Shown here: positions 34,539 to 43,259 of the stretch, piece after piece
Numbering within the stretch: position 1 is the stretch's first letter
Layout: each line of letters opens with the position of its first letter
Assembly: GCA_016721725.1 (NCBI GenBank)
Contig: JADKHN010000002.1
Coordinates: 62,001-126,000 of the forward strand
Source: Chitinophagaceae bacterium
GTDB lineage: Bacteria > Bacteroidota > Bacteroidia > Chitinophagales > Chitinophagaceae
Direction: 5' to 3'
Length of the DNA: 64,000 bases
The notes under the pieces: generated by a model
Told to the model about the DNA's origin: nothing
Databases searched by the model: none
The model's input: the letters and a program-made list of their open reading frames with translations, nothing else
Position numbers and translations under genes: made by a program

Positions 34539-36002
34539 TTAGTAGCTGAGTACGATGGAACTATCGGCCTGGTAAGGGATGCTCTGTCCGAACTGGGCAT
34601 TAAAGAGGTAGGGAAAGAAATTGACCGCGCTCCACTTCTCCCGGAAATCGGGAAATTGGTTATCCGGAAAACGCACCGCGCAGATATTGTTATAATTAAA
34701 GGGTTCGTATGGATCCTTATTCCTGAAGGTCCGGTACCCATGGTCACTCATCACCACGATGATCGCCCCGGGGTCATTCGCCACCAGCCCCTTCACCAGG
34801 TCCCTGATCACCGAATTGGCGTATTTCACATATCCGAGGTAAGCATCCCGGGTCCAGGTCAGCTCATCGTCGATCTGTTCATCCGGATTGTATTGGCCGG
34901 TACTGTCGCGGTAAAAAGGACCATGCGGCAATACGAAATGGGCATAACAAAAGACCGGTTCAGACTTTTTTTCCGAGGCGGCCTGCAAGACCATTTTCTC
35001 TGAATACCGGTTATTCACTTCATGCTGGAACATATATTTACGTTTCCAGAGCGGGAATCTTTTCATCAACCAACCGGTACTCCGGATGAGGCGGTTATGC
35101 AGGATCTTGTCGGTCAGCAAGACCGAATGGACCGGTAAAAAGGAATTCTGGTCCGATACCGCGTGCTGATCATACATGTCGAAGATGGAATAGTTCCTGA
35201 ACCGGTATCCCATCTGTTTGAAAAGGGCCACCACCGATGAATTCCTGATCTCGTTCATCCTGAGCTGGAAATCCCGCTGGGTGACTTTCAACGGGTCGTA
35301 CCCCGGATCGACATATCGCATGTTGAGGATCGAAGACATGCTGAAAAGGGTGAAATGATAATTGGAATAGACCGGCAAGACCCTGAACTGTTGCCGGTGC
35401 AGGAAATCATACAAGGCGTCGTTGGCGAAGCCGAAACTGTCTTTCAGGCTCTTGTATCCCGGGTATTCGTCGAACAAGAGGTAATACACATTGGGCTTTT
35501 GCCGGACCTTAGATTGATCGATCACCAGGGCTGTGGTATTCTTCTCCCTCGGCCTGAGCGCCTTCCCGGTCAGTGCTACACCATCGATCGCGCAATAGAT
35601 CAGCAATAACAGGTTCAGGTACAGGAACAACCTCGTTTGCAGACCCTTCCTTTTTTTGAGCAAGATGATCCAGGCAATGGTCAGCAAGAGCAGGATCAGG
35701 ATCTGAACCGAATAGCGTTGCAGCATCGCGGGCGCATGCACATTTTTGATGAAGTCATAGATCGCGCCATAGAAGAGATACCACAAGCCGATAAAGAAAC
35801 TGATCAGCGAGGGCAGCCGGTAATTGGGACGGGCGAACCAGTAGATGATCCCGAACAGCACGGCTATGCTGAATAAGAGTACGGCGCCAACGAATACCAC
35901 TTCCCCCGCATCGATATACCCATAATTCTCCACGGTGCCATGGGTACAAAAAAAGAGTACCAGCAAAAAGAGGAAAAAAGGGATGTTTCTCAGTGCCCGC
36001 AT
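34539..36002 (-). CDS. Membrane-anchored sulfatase/phosphoethanolamine-transferase-like protein
   Basis: 487 residues. Five or so N-terminal membrane helices (residues 5-160) are followed by an extracytoplasmic alkaline-phosphatase-superfamily domain: NVYYLLFDEYPGYKSL, SMSSILNMRYVDP, CYAHFVLPHGPFY and IIVVMSDHGYRTF. The domain order is that of LTA-synthase-like or phosphoethanolamine-transferase-like enzymes. The expected nucleophile threonine or cysteine position is not obvious: the residues after FDEYPG are YKS, so catalytic type is uncertain. It starts at the base following the stop codon of the methyltransferase gene, so translation is coupled, which suggests a shared role in modifying a surface glycan or lipid. 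Confidence 0.75.
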   Translation of the reverse strand: MRALRNIPFFLFLLVLFFCTHGTVENYGYIDAGEVVFVGAVLLFSIAVLFGIIYWFARPNYRLPSLISFFIGLWYLFYGAIYDFIKNVHAPAMLQRYSVQILILLLLTIAWIILLKKRKGLQTRLFLYLNLLLLIYCAIDGVALTGKALRPREKNTTALVIDQSKVRQKPNVYYLLFDEYPGYKSLKDSFGFANDALYDFLHRQQFRVLPVYSNYHFTLFSMSSILNMRYVDPGYDPLKVTQRDFQLRMNEIRNSSVVALFKQMGYRFRNYSIFDMYDQHAVSDQNSFLPVHSVLLTDKILHNRLIRSTGWLMKRFPLWKRKYMFQHEVNNRYSEKMVLQAASEKKSEPVFCYAHFVLPHGPFYRDSTGQYNPDEQIDDELTWTRDAYLGYVKYANSVIRDLVKGLVANDPGAIIVVMSDHGYRTFRNKDPYEPFNYNNICAVRFPDNQFPDFREKWSAVNFFPYLFNAQFGQSIPYQADSSIVLSY

Positions 36003-37355
36003 TTAATTTCTTTTGAATAAAAACAATATACGCCCCGTATTCCCGATCGGTTCTTCCCGCAAAAGGGAATACCGTTCAGCAAAAACCTTCCGGAAATCCG
36101 CCAGATCGTATCCATCGAAAATATCTTCCCGGTTCCTCAGGAGCCCTTGCACTTTCTCATCTTCCTTTGGGACGAATTCAATGAGCAGGTAAGGCCCCAT
36201 GGGCAATAACCATTCGGCGATCATGGATAACGGAAGATTAAGTCCGATGGCCAGGTGGTGTATCAGCGCGAGGGCCATGACCAGGTCGGCACGCAGCCGG
36301 TCACTGATCGAATCCCGTTCCCGGTTATTCCAGCCAATGGCAGGAGAAGGAGCCGCCAGGTCAATAACCAGGGGAAGTATATCGCTTTTGCTTTGTTTGA
36401 TCTGTTGATATAATGCCTCGATGCAATTGGGATCGGCATCCAGCGCCACTACCCTTTTACCGGGGAACAGCAGGCTGAAATGGCCGTTGTTGGCACCCAG
36501 GTCGATCACCGAATCAAAGGACAGGCCTTCTGTAAATGAACGAACGAGTTGCGTCTTGGCTTGCAGGTAAGTCTCGCCCAAAATGGTGGACCTGTAGTAA
36601 TCATCCCAGGTGGTCTTCTCTTGTTTTACAGACATGCCTTTCACATAACCAACCAGTCCGTCCAGTAAAACCACCAGTTTGCCCCTGGAAAGCCTGGCCT
36701 GCTTTCCGGCTGTTTTGATGGATGAAGAAGATAAACTTGCCTGCAGATAAATGTGCAAATAATTATTGAGATTCCATCTGGCCCGGGGAGGCAGGATGTT
36801 TTTCAGGATGCCCAGCGGGATGCCATTGGGGTAAATGGTGAAGATCCGGCCGGCATCCGGATGCCCGTATCTCATCAGCAGCAAAGGGGCCAGGAAACAT
36901 TCGCAAAACTGCCGGTAGGCGATCCATGGATTTCCTTCGGCATAGTTCTCGAAGGAAAGCGTATCGATGAAAACAGCTTGTCCATTCCGGAACTGAACAT
37001 TGAATGGCGACGCGTCTTTCAGGACCATCCCTTTTTTTAAAGCGCGTTGTGCGATGTTGAGGGTAAGCAGGGCCGCATCCTTCCACATGCCGAAACTCCA
37101 TTCGTAAGGATAGCTGATAAAGGGGATCTTTTCCGGTTGCCAGATCCGACCTTCCCGGAATCCAAATTCGCTGATGGCTTCCTGTTCCGTATGGGGGATC
37201 AGCAGGTGGTTGTCCCATAATTCCTGCAGCAGGCCGGACCGCTGCAGATGCTGATAATGGGCTTCATAACGGGGATGGACATAGCGAAAGATCTTCCCTT
37301 CCTTGCTGAATACAAAGCCGTCATTATCGCGGAAAGATGCCGGAAGGGGTTGCAT
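36003..37355 (-). CDS. NoeA-like SAM-dependent methyltransferase with kinase-like N-terminal region
   Basis: 450 residues. The C-terminal half is a class I methyltransferase: VIDLGANNGHFSLLFPGKRVVALDADP (motifs I-II) and ADLVMALALIHHLAIG (motif IV). The N-terminal half contains GMVLKDASPFNVQFRNGQAVFIDTLSFE, which looks like the catalytic loop and metal-binding motif of aminoglycoside-phosphotransferase-like kinases (D-x4-N ... I-D). This whole-protein architecture resembles the NoeA nodulation-type methyltransferases. It directly abuts the sulfatase-like gene downstream (0 bp). A 120-bp inverted-repeat element lies just upstream. Confidence 0.72.
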   Translation of the reverse strand: MQPLPASFRDNDGFVFSKEGKIFRYVHPRYEAHYQHLQRSGLLQELWDNHLLIPHTEQEAISEFGFREGRIWQPEKIPFISYPYEWSFGMWKDAALLTLNIAQRALKKGMVLKDASPFNVQFRNGQAVFIDTLSFENYAEGNPWIAYRQFCECFLAPLLLMRYGHPDAGRIFTIYPNGIPLGILKNILPPRARWNLNNYLHIYLQASLSSSSIKTAGKQARLSRGKLVVLLDGLVGYVKGMSVKQEKTTWDDYYRSTILGETYLQAKTQLVRSFTEGLSFDSVIDLGANNGHFSLLFPGKRVVALDADPNCIEALYQQIKQSKSDILPLVIDLAAPSPAIGWNNRERDSISDRLRADLVMALALIHHLAIGLNLPLSMIAEWLLPMGPYLLIEFVPKEDEKVQGLLRNREDIFDGYDLADFRKVFAERYSLLREEPIGNTGRILFLFKRN

Positions 37356-37395
37356 ATGGAACGGCCTCGTTTGATTTGGTTTGGAGGCAGAGGAC

Positions 37396-37515
37396 CAGTT
37401 TGAAAATGCTTTATCAAACAGTTGTCATCCTGAGCTTGTCGAAGGAAACCTTTCAGGAAAATTTCTTTAAATAAGGCGACTTCGACAAGCTCAGTCTGAC
37501 AAAATTTTCAAACTG
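37396..37515. repeat. 120-bp nested inverted-repeat element (MITE/REP-like)
   Basis: Perfect 12-bp terminal inverted repeats CAGTTTGAAAAT (37396-37407) and ATTTTCAAACTG (37504-37515) enclose a second pair of 21-bp arms (37424-37444 and 37480-37500, two mismatches) that carry the word CCTGAGCTTGTCGAAG. The inner word recurs at 61968-61990. No reading frame is inside. Confidence 0.8.
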
Positions 37516-37533
37516 AACCGCTGCCGTTTTGGA

Positions 37534-37707
37534 TCACTCTGCCGCATCGTTCTCTTTTTCCTTTTCAGGGTCACGCCGGGTGAAGAAGGATTTGATCCTG
37601 TACCAGAAATTCCTGAAAAAGAAACCGACACCCAAAACGGCGGCAATGATCACCTGGATAAGGTAACTGCCGCTGCCGGGATCGAGATAAAGAAGGATGA
37701 AGCGCAT
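37534..37707 (-). CDS. Small membrane protein (LDPGSGSYLIQ type)
   Basis: 57 residues from ATG 37707: MRFILLYLDPGSGSYLIQVI, then a membrane helix IIAAVLGVGFFFRNFWY, a basic stretch RIKSFFTRR and an acidic C-terminus. The LDPGSGSYLIQ opening is a recurring small-protein motif next to sulfatase-like and methyltransferase genes. The function is unknown. A longer in-frame start at 37737 is possible but gives a less membrane-like N-terminus. It lies 58 bp after GtrA. Confidence 0.7.
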   Translation of the reverse strand: MRFILLYLDPGSGSYLIQVIIAAVLGVGFFFRNFWYRIKSFFTRRDPEKEKENDAAE

Positions 37708-37765
37708 ATTTGGTTTCAAATCTACAATAAATAACAAAGGTGGAAGGCGTCGGATCGGAAAAAAC

Positions 37766-38251
37766 TCAATCCCCGTCAGGTTTCACTTTGAAGGAAAAAT
37801 GTTTCTGGCTAAGGTAACTGACGGTCACGACGATACAGGTGGTGATGAACTGGCTGATCAGTACCGGCATGAACAGCACTTCCACAAAGAGTTTCAGCAG
37901 AACGTAATTCAGGACGAGATTAAAGGAGAATGAGAGGAAATACCGGAACAGCTGGATCCTTCCCCGCAGGTTGGAGTCGACAAAGACCACGAACTTCATC
38001 AACAGGAAGCCCACCACGAAATTGATGCAAAAGGAAATGAAGAGGGCGGCGATATGGGGTTTGAAAGCGAAGAAGCCCAGGTCGAGGTTGGCCTTATGCA
38101 ACACGTACTGGTAACTGATGAAATAGATGGCTAATCCGAGAACGGTATTGGTCCCGCCGCAAACCGCGTAACGGAAGGTCTGCTCCGGCATGAACCGCCG
38201 GAACGGGGGATAGAAGAAATCAATGAAGGCTATGATCTTGTCTTTGGGCAA
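37766..38251 (-). CDS. GtrA-family membrane protein
   Basis: 161 residues with four membrane helices. The motif FRYAVCGGTNTVLGLAIYF opens the GtrA domain, and NFVVGFLLMKFVVF plus VTVSYLSQKHFSF close it. GtrA proteins are thought to move or stabilise undecaprenyl-phosphate-linked sugars across the inner membrane for decoration of surface polysaccharide. That fits its place at the head of a same-strand cluster with a NoeA-like methyltransferase and a sulfatase-like enzyme. A heptamer array lies upstream of its start. Confidence 0.85.
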   Translation of the reverse strand: MPKDKIIAFIDFFYPPFRRFMPEQTFRYAVCGGTNTVLGLAIYFISYQYVLHKANLDLGFFAFKPHIAALFISFCINFVVGFLLMKFVVFVDSNLRGRIQLFRYFLSFSFNLVLNYVLLKLFVEVLFMPVLISQFITTCIVVTVSYLSQKHFSFKVKPDGD

Positions 38252-38288
38252 TGAAAAAATTATTTAAAGAAAATAGAGTAAGGATATT

Positions 38289-38329
38289 GGAAATGGAAAA
38301 TGGAAAGTGGAAAGTGGAAAGTGGAAAAT
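38289..38329 (+). repeat. Heptamer array GGAAAGT-type upstream of GtrA
   Basis: GGAAAT (one base short), GGAAAAT, three GGAAAGT units and GGAAAAT in register. It is one of few arrays not placed at a stop codon. Confidence 0.75.
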
Positions 38330-38399
38330 TTCTCAGATCCGTTGGACAAATCAATTTGCCGGCTGACTCTTCAAAATGCAGGATACAAGATCCTGAAAC

Positions 38400-38434
38400 A
38401 TTATCCATTATCCATTCTTCATTTTCAATTCAAA
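38400..38434 (-). repeat. Heptamer array at the ABC-F stop codon
   Basis: ATTATCC, ATTATCC, ATTCTTC, ATTTTCA, ATTCAAA (reverse complements of GGATAAT-type units), ending 2 bp from the stop codon of the ABC-F gene. Inverted relative to 38289-38329. Confidence 0.75.
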
Positions 38435-38436
38435 TA

Positions 38437-40068
38437 CTATCCCCCATAAAGCTCTTCCCTCGCCGCTTTCACCCGGTCATCCGCCAGGTATTCGTCATAG
38501 GTCATCAACCGGTCGATCATGCCCTTCGGGGTCAGTTCGATGATCCGGTTGGCCACGGTCTGCATGAACTGGTGATCATGGGTGGTAAACAGGATGATGC
38601 CCGAATAGGCCACCATATTATCGTTGAAGGAAATGATGCTCTCCAGGTCGAGGTGGTTGGTGGGTTCGTCCAGGATCAGCACATTCGGATTCTGCAGCAT
38701 CATCTTGCTGATCATGCAGCGGACTTTCTCTCCACCACTCAGCACATTGGTCTTCTTCAGGATCTCGTCACCGCTGAACAGCATCTTGCCCAGGAATCCG
38801 CGCAGGAAATCCTCATCCACATCCTTGGTACCCGGCGGCACATATTGCCTTAGCCAGTCCATCAGGTTATACTTGCTTCCCTCGAAATATTCGGTATTGT
38901 CGTTGGGCAGGTAGGCGGTAGTGACGGTAGTGCCCCATTCAAAGGTTCCGCTGTCGGCCGTTTGTTTCTTATTGATGATCTCGAAGAAACTGGTCAGGGC
39001 CATCGGGTCGCGGCTGATGAAAGCGATCTTATCCCCCTTCTGCACGTCGAACTTGATCCGGCTGAAAATGGTCTTACCCTCAATGGTCTTTTCCAGGTTC
39101 TCCACTTTAAGGATCTCGTTGCCCACTTCACGCTCCTGCTTGAAGATGATACCGGGGTATTTCCGGTTACTGGGCTGGATCTCCTCGATGACCAGTTTCT
39201 CCAGGGCTTTTTTCCGGGAAGTGGCCTGCTTGCTTTTTGAAGCGTTGGCGCTGAACCGGGCGATGAATTCAAGCAGGTCCTTACGCTTGTCCTCCATCTT
39301 CTTGTTCTTATCGCTCATCTGGCGGGCCGCCAGTTGTGAACTTTCGTACCAGAAACTGTAGTTACCGGTGAATACTTTGATCTTGCTGCGGTCCACATCG
39401 GCCACATGGGTACAAACGGCGTCCAGGAAGTGACGGTCATGACTCACCACCAGTACGATATTCTCATAATCGGCCAGGAAATTCTCCAGCCAGCTGATGG
39501 TCTCTACATCCAGGTTATTGGTAGGCTCATCGAGCAACAGGATATCCGGGTTGCCGAACAGCGCCTGTGCCAGCAATACCCTTACTTTCAGGTTGGCGGC
39601 GATATCCTTCATCAATTGCTGGTGCAGATCGTCCTTTACCCCCAGTTCACTGAGCAGCGTCGCGGCATCGCTTTCAGCCGTATAACCGCCCATTTCCCCG
39701 AAATCGTGTTCCAGCTCCCCTGCCTTTATTCCGTCGGCTTCAGTGAAGTCGGGCTTCATATATAATGCATCCTTTTCGTGCATGATATCCCACATCTTCT
39801 TATGGCCCATCAGCACCGTGTTCAGCACGGTCACTTCATCAAAGGCGAACTGGTTCTGGTTCAAAACGGCCATCCGCTCGCCGGGAGTGATGTCAACCGT
39901 TCCTTTATTGGGTTCGATCTCCCCGCTCACGATCTTCATGAAAGTGGATTTTCCGGCTCCGTTGGCACCGATGATGCCATAACAGTTCCCCTTGGTGAAG
40001 TTGATGTTCACCTCATCGAACAATACCCGCTTGCCATAGGCCAGGGTCACATTATTTACACTGATCAT
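38437..40068 (-). CDS. ABC-F family ATPase (YbiT-like) with a degenerate second ATP site
   Basis: 543 residues with two ABC domains, no membrane segments. NBD1 has an intact Walker A (G34-ANGAGK-ST42) and Walker B with LLLDEPTNNLD; its signature region is DIAANLKVRVLLAQ, without SGG. The linker (about 245-320) is lysine- and arginine-rich, the ABC-F P-site tRNA-interaction motif. NBD2 has no Walker A: the expected P-loop reads FISRDPMALTSFF (350-362), but its signature LSGGEKVR and Walker B VLILDEPTNHLD are intact. One composite site is therefore complete and the other lacks both halves. ABC-F proteins act on the ribosome to relieve stalling. It appears monocistronic and divergent from argS. 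Confidence 0.88.
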   Translation of the reverse strand: MISVNNVTLAYGKRVLFDEVNINFTKGNCYGIIGANGAGKSTFMKIVSGEIEPNKGTVDITPGERMAVLNQNQFAFDEVTVLNTVLMGHKKMWDIMHEKDALYMKPDFTEADGIKAGELEHDFGEMGGYTAESDAATLLSELGVKDDLHQQLMKDIAANLKVRVLLAQALFGNPDILLLDEPTNNLDVETISWLENFLADYENIVLVVSHDRHFLDAVCTHVADVDRSKIKVFTGNYSFWYESSQLAARQMSDKNKKMEDKRKDLLEFIARFSANASKSKQATSRKKALEKLVIEEIQPSNRKYPGIIFKQEREVGNEILKVENLEKTIEGKTIFSRIKFDVQKGDKIAFISRDPMALTSFFEIINKKQTADSGTFEWGTTVTTAYLPNDNTEYFEGSKYNLMDWLRQYVPPGTKDVDEDFLRGFLGKMLFSGDEILKKTNVLSGGEKVRCMISKMMLQNPNVLILDEPTNHLDLESIISFNDNMVAYSGIILFTTHDHQFMQTVANRIIELTPKGMIDRLMTYDEYLADDRVKAAREELYGG

Positions 40069-40109
40069 AATTTGCTAAAAAGTGCGCAAAGATAAGGGTT
40101 TATTGGTTT

Positions 40110-40165
40110 GGAGGTTGGAGGTTGGAGGTTGGAGGTTGGAGGTTGGAGGTTGGAGGTTGGAGGTT
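40110..40165 (+). repeat. Perfect heptamer array (GGAGGTT)8
   Basis: Eight exact copies of GGAGGTT, 56 bp, followed by looser 7-8 bp units around AGTTTGT to about 40205. It lies between the divergent starts of the ABC-F gene and argS, unlike most arrays, which follow stop codons. Confidence 0.95.
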
Positions 40166-40254
40166 CAATAGTTATTAGTTTGTTAGTTTATAGTTTGTTA
40201 GTTGCTATTCGCGGGGGACGATAAACAAGAAACCACAAACAACGTACAGTTTTT

Positions 40255-40262
40255 TATCTTTG
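40255..40262 (+). promoter_or_regulatory. -7 box TATCTTTG before argS
   Basis: A TAnnTTTG match ending only 4 bp before the argS ATG, implying a leaderless or nearly leaderless transcript. No -33 TTTG is evident; a heptamer array lies about 90 bp upstream. Confidence 0.5.
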
Positions 40263-40266
40263 CCGG

Positions 40267-42057
40267 ATGTCAGTCATCAGCTTATTACAGGAATGCACCG
40301 TCGCGAGCCTGTCCAAATTATACCAGAAGCCTTTCACGTCAAAAGACTTCCAGGTCAACCAGACCAAACCGGAATTTGAAGGCGACTATACCGTCGTACT
40401 GTTCTCCCTGGTGAAGTCACTGAAATTATCTCCCGATGCCATCGGACAGCAATTAGGGGCTGAACTGCTGGCCTCCTATCCCGGCTATTTTTCCGCTTTT
40501 AATCTCATCAAGGGATTTTTGAATATCACGGTGAAGGACGATTTCTGGACCGGCCTGCTGGAAAAGCATTACAACGATACTGGTTATGGAAAACGGGCAA
40601 GGAACGGAAGGAAAGTGATGGTGGAATATTCCTCCCCCAATACCAACAAACCCCTGCACCTGGGCCATTTGCGCAATAATTTCCTGGGATGGAGTGTCGC
40701 GGAGATCCTGAAGGCGAACGGGTACGAGGTCATCAAATCCTGTATCGTGAACGACCGGGGCATTCACATCTGTAAGAGCATGATCGCCTGGCAATTGTTC
40801 GCCGACGGCGCAACACCGCAGAGCACAGGCATCAAAGGCGACCATTTTGTAGGAGACTATTATGTCCGTTTCAATGACGCCTATAAGCAACAGGTTGAAG
40901 TGCTGGTCGAAGGCGGAATGACGAAGGAAGAGGCGGAAAAGGAAGCCCCGATCATGAAGGCCACGCAGCAGATGCTGCTCGACTGGGAAGCTGGAAAACC
41001 CGAGGTCATGGAACTCTGGAAAACCATGAACGGATGGGTATACGCTGGATTTGATGTGACCTACAAACGCATCGGCAGCGACTTTGACAAGACCTATTAC
41101 GAAAGTGACACCTACCTGCTGGGAAAAGATATCGTTCAGCAGGGACTGGATAAAAAAGTGTTCTATCAAAAAGAGGATGGTAGTATCTGGATCGACCTCA
41201 CCGCCGACGGACTGGATGAGAAGATCGTTCAGCGTAAGGACGGCACGTCCGTTTACATCACACAGGATATCGGCCTGGCCCTGCAGAAATATGAACAATA
41301 CGGCATCGACCAGAGCATCTATGTGATCGGCAATGAACAGAACTACCACATGAAGGTGCTTCAACTCATCTGCCAGAAACTCGGGATGCCCAATGCCGGC
41401 AATATCTTCCACCTCAGCTATGGCATGGTGGAACTCACCACCGGGAAGATGAAAAGCCGGGAAGGAACCGTGGTGGACGCGGATGACCTGGTGGAGGAAA
41501 TGATCGCCACTTCGAGGAAACATACCGAAGAACTGGGTAAGGTGAAAGACTTTACCCCGGATGAATTGACGGTCTTGTATGAAACGATCGGACTCGGCGC
41601 CATGAAATTCTACCTGCTCCGCGTGGATCCCAAAAAGACCATGGTGTTTAACCCGGAGGAGAGCATCGATTTTCATGGATTCACAGGCCCCTTCATTCAA
41701 TATACCCATGCCCGGATCAAAAGTATCTTACGGAAGATGGAGACTGAACCATCACCAACCACAGAGCGTTCGGCCCCCGAGGTTTCGCTGTTCAAGGCCG
41801 AAAAAGAGTTGCTGGTGATCCTGGAACAATACCCGACCGTTCTGGAACAGTCTTGCCAGGAACATGACCCATCCGTTTTGGCCAATTATATTTTCGGACT
41901 GGCCAAACAATTCAATTCATTCTACTCTGAACATTCTGTGGCCAATGCTGAGAACCCGGAAAAAAAGATACTACGTACCAAACTTTCACAAATGACCGCC
42001 CATGTGCTGAAAAGCGGTATGCAACTATTGGGCATCGGGGTGCCCGACAGGATGTGA
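40267..42057 (+). CDS. argS: Arginine--tRNA ligase
   Basis: 596 residues, the usual ArgRS length. The Arg-tRNA-synthetase N-terminal additional domain covers about residues 1-85. The class I HIGH motif is PLHLGHLRNN. The catalytic core includes YSSPNTNKP, VIKSCIVNDRGIH and the late KMKSREGTVVDADDL that stands in for KMSKS. The C-terminal DALR anticodon domain starts around residue 470. It charges tRNA-Arg in the cytoplasm. It is a single-gene unit divergent from the ABC-F gene. Confidence 0.98.
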   Translation: MSVISLLQECTVASLSKLYQKPFTSKDFQVNQTKPEFEGDYTVVLFSLVKSLKLSPDAIGQQLGAELLASYPGYFSAFNLIKGFLNITVKDDFWTGLLEKHYNDTGYGKRARNGRKVMVEYSSPNTNKPLHLGHLRNNFLGWSVAEILKANGYEVIKSCIVNDRGIHICKSMIAWQLFADGATPQSTGIKGDHFVGDYYVRFNDAYKQQVEVLVEGGMTKEEAEKEAPIMKATQQMLLDWEAGKPEVMELWKTMNGWVYAGFDVTYKRIGSDFDKTYYESDTYLLGKDIVQQGLDKKVFYQKEDGSIWIDLTADGLDEKIVQRKDGTSVYITQDIGLALQKYEQYGIDQSIYVIGNEQNYHMKVLQLICQKLGMPNAGNIFHLSYGMVELTTGKMKSREGTVVDADDLVEEMIATSRKHTEELGKVKDFTPDELTVLYETIGLGAMKFYLLRVDPKKTMVFNPEESIDFHGFTGPFIQYTHARIKSILRKMETEPSPTTERSAPEVSLFKAEKELLVILEQYPTVLEQSCQEHDPSVLANYIFGLAKQFNSFYSEHSVANAENPEKKILRTKLSQMTAHVLKSGMQLLGIGVPDRM

Positions 42058-42226
42058 TCTCTTGTGCCGGGGATCATCGGCAAGCCCGAATGAGATCAGG
42101 TTGCTTCACACCTGCGAAATTCAACCAGGATTTGAACAAAAATGCGGGGCAATTGTTCTTGAATTGAAATATAATATACTGAATATTACCATTTTGTAAA
42201 GTTTCGGAATATTAAGTTTTAATGTG

Positions 42227-42234
42227 TATTTTTG
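42227..42234 (+). promoter_or_regulatory. -7 box TATTTTTG before pfkA
   Basis: A TAnnTTTG box 35 bp before the ATG, with TTTC 21 bp further upstream as a weak -33 element. Confidence 0.5.
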
Positions 42235-42269
42235 ACACAATTAATCGACGCAAATAATCAAAACAGAAC

Positions 42270-43253
42270 ATGAAAAAGAAGGTGACCAAGATCGGCGTTT
42301 TAAGTTCCGGGGGCGACAGTCCGGGCATGAACGCCTGCATCCGGGCGGTAGTGCGTACCGCGATTTACAACGGGCTTGAAGTCTGCGGCATCATGAGGGG
42401 TTACAGCGGCATGGTGGAGGATGATATCATTCCCATGGATAGTCGCAGTGTGGCCAATATCATCCAGCGGGGCGGTACTATATTAAAAACCTCCCGTTGC
42501 AAGGAATTCTTCGAACCGGAAGGCCGTAAGATGGCGTATGAGAACCTGAAAAAACACGGCATCAACGGGCTGGTGATCCTGGGCGGGGACGGCAGTTTCC
42601 GTGGCGCCCAGATCTTCAGCAATGAATATGATATCCCCTGTATCGGTTTACCGGGTACCATCGATAAGGATATCGCCGGTACCGATTTCACGATCGGTTT
42701 TGATACGGCGGTGAATACGGCCGTGGAAGCGATCGATAAGATCAGGGATACCGCGGAGGCGCACAACCGCCTTTTCATCATTGAAGTGATGGGACGTGAT
42801 GCCGGCTATATCGCCCTGCACAGTGGCATCGCCACCGGTGCGGAGAACATCCTCATCCCCGAAAGAAAGACGATCATCGAAGACATCATTTCCCAGCTGG
42901 AAGAAAAAGAACGCCGGCGGAAACTGGTCAACATCATCGTGGTGGCCGAAGGCGACGATTTCGGAGGCGGCAACGAAGTGGCCAAGGTCATTAAGGAACG
43001 ACTTCCCTTATTGGAAGTGAGGGTCTGTATCCTCGGTCATATACAAAGAGGCGGGGCTCCCAGTTGCATGGACCGGCTGATCGCCAGCCGCATGGGCTAT
43101 CATGCCGTGGAATGCCTCTTGGAAGGAAGACATAACGTATTCGTCGGGATCGTCAATAACCGCATGAACTATACGCCTCTGAACGAAGCGGTCAAGAAAA
43201 AACAACGGATCAGTGAGGAATGGATGAAGATCGTGAAGATACTGGCTTCGTAG
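42270..43253 (+). CDS. pfkA: 6-phosphofructokinase, ATP-dependent type
   Basis: 327 residues, the size of bacterial ATP-PFKs. The ATP-site motif GILSSGGDSPGMN is near the start (LSSGGDSPGMNA); ILGGDGSFRGA fits ATP rather than pyrophosphate use; the catalytic aspartate D132 is in PGTIDKDIAGTD. Late motifs VMGRDAGYIALHSGIA and LGHIQRGGAPSCMDR complete the F6P and effector sites. It phosphorylates fructose 6-phosphate in glycolysis. The residue after catalytic D132 is K where E. coli has N (TIDND). Pyruvate kinase follows 97 bp downstream on the same strand, grouping the two regulated glycolytic steps. Confidence 0.95.
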   Translation: MKKKVTKIGVLSSGGDSPGMNACIRAVVRTAIYNGLEVCGIMRGYSGMVEDDIIPMDSRSVANIIQRGGTILKTSRCKEFFEPEGRKMAYENLKKHGINGLVILGGDGSFRGAQIFSNEYDIPCIGLPGTIDKDIAGTDFTIGFDTAVNTAVEAIDKIRDTAEAHNRLFIIEVMGRDAGYIALHSGIATGAENILIPERKTIIEDIISQLEEKERRRKLVNIIVVAEGDDFGGGNEVAKVIKERLPLLEVRVCILGHIQRGGAPSCMDRLIASRMGYHAVECLLEGRHNVFVGIVNNRMNYTPLNEAVKKKQRISEEWMKIVKILAS

Positions 43254-43259
43254 AGAAGT

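Noticed and set aside
40110..40205. CRISPR-like array
   Set aside because: Units are 7 bp with no spacers; no cas genes are in the window.
40453..41709. 418-codon minus-strand frame inside argS
   Set aside because: It is antisense to a fully conserved ArgRS gene and shows no protein family features.
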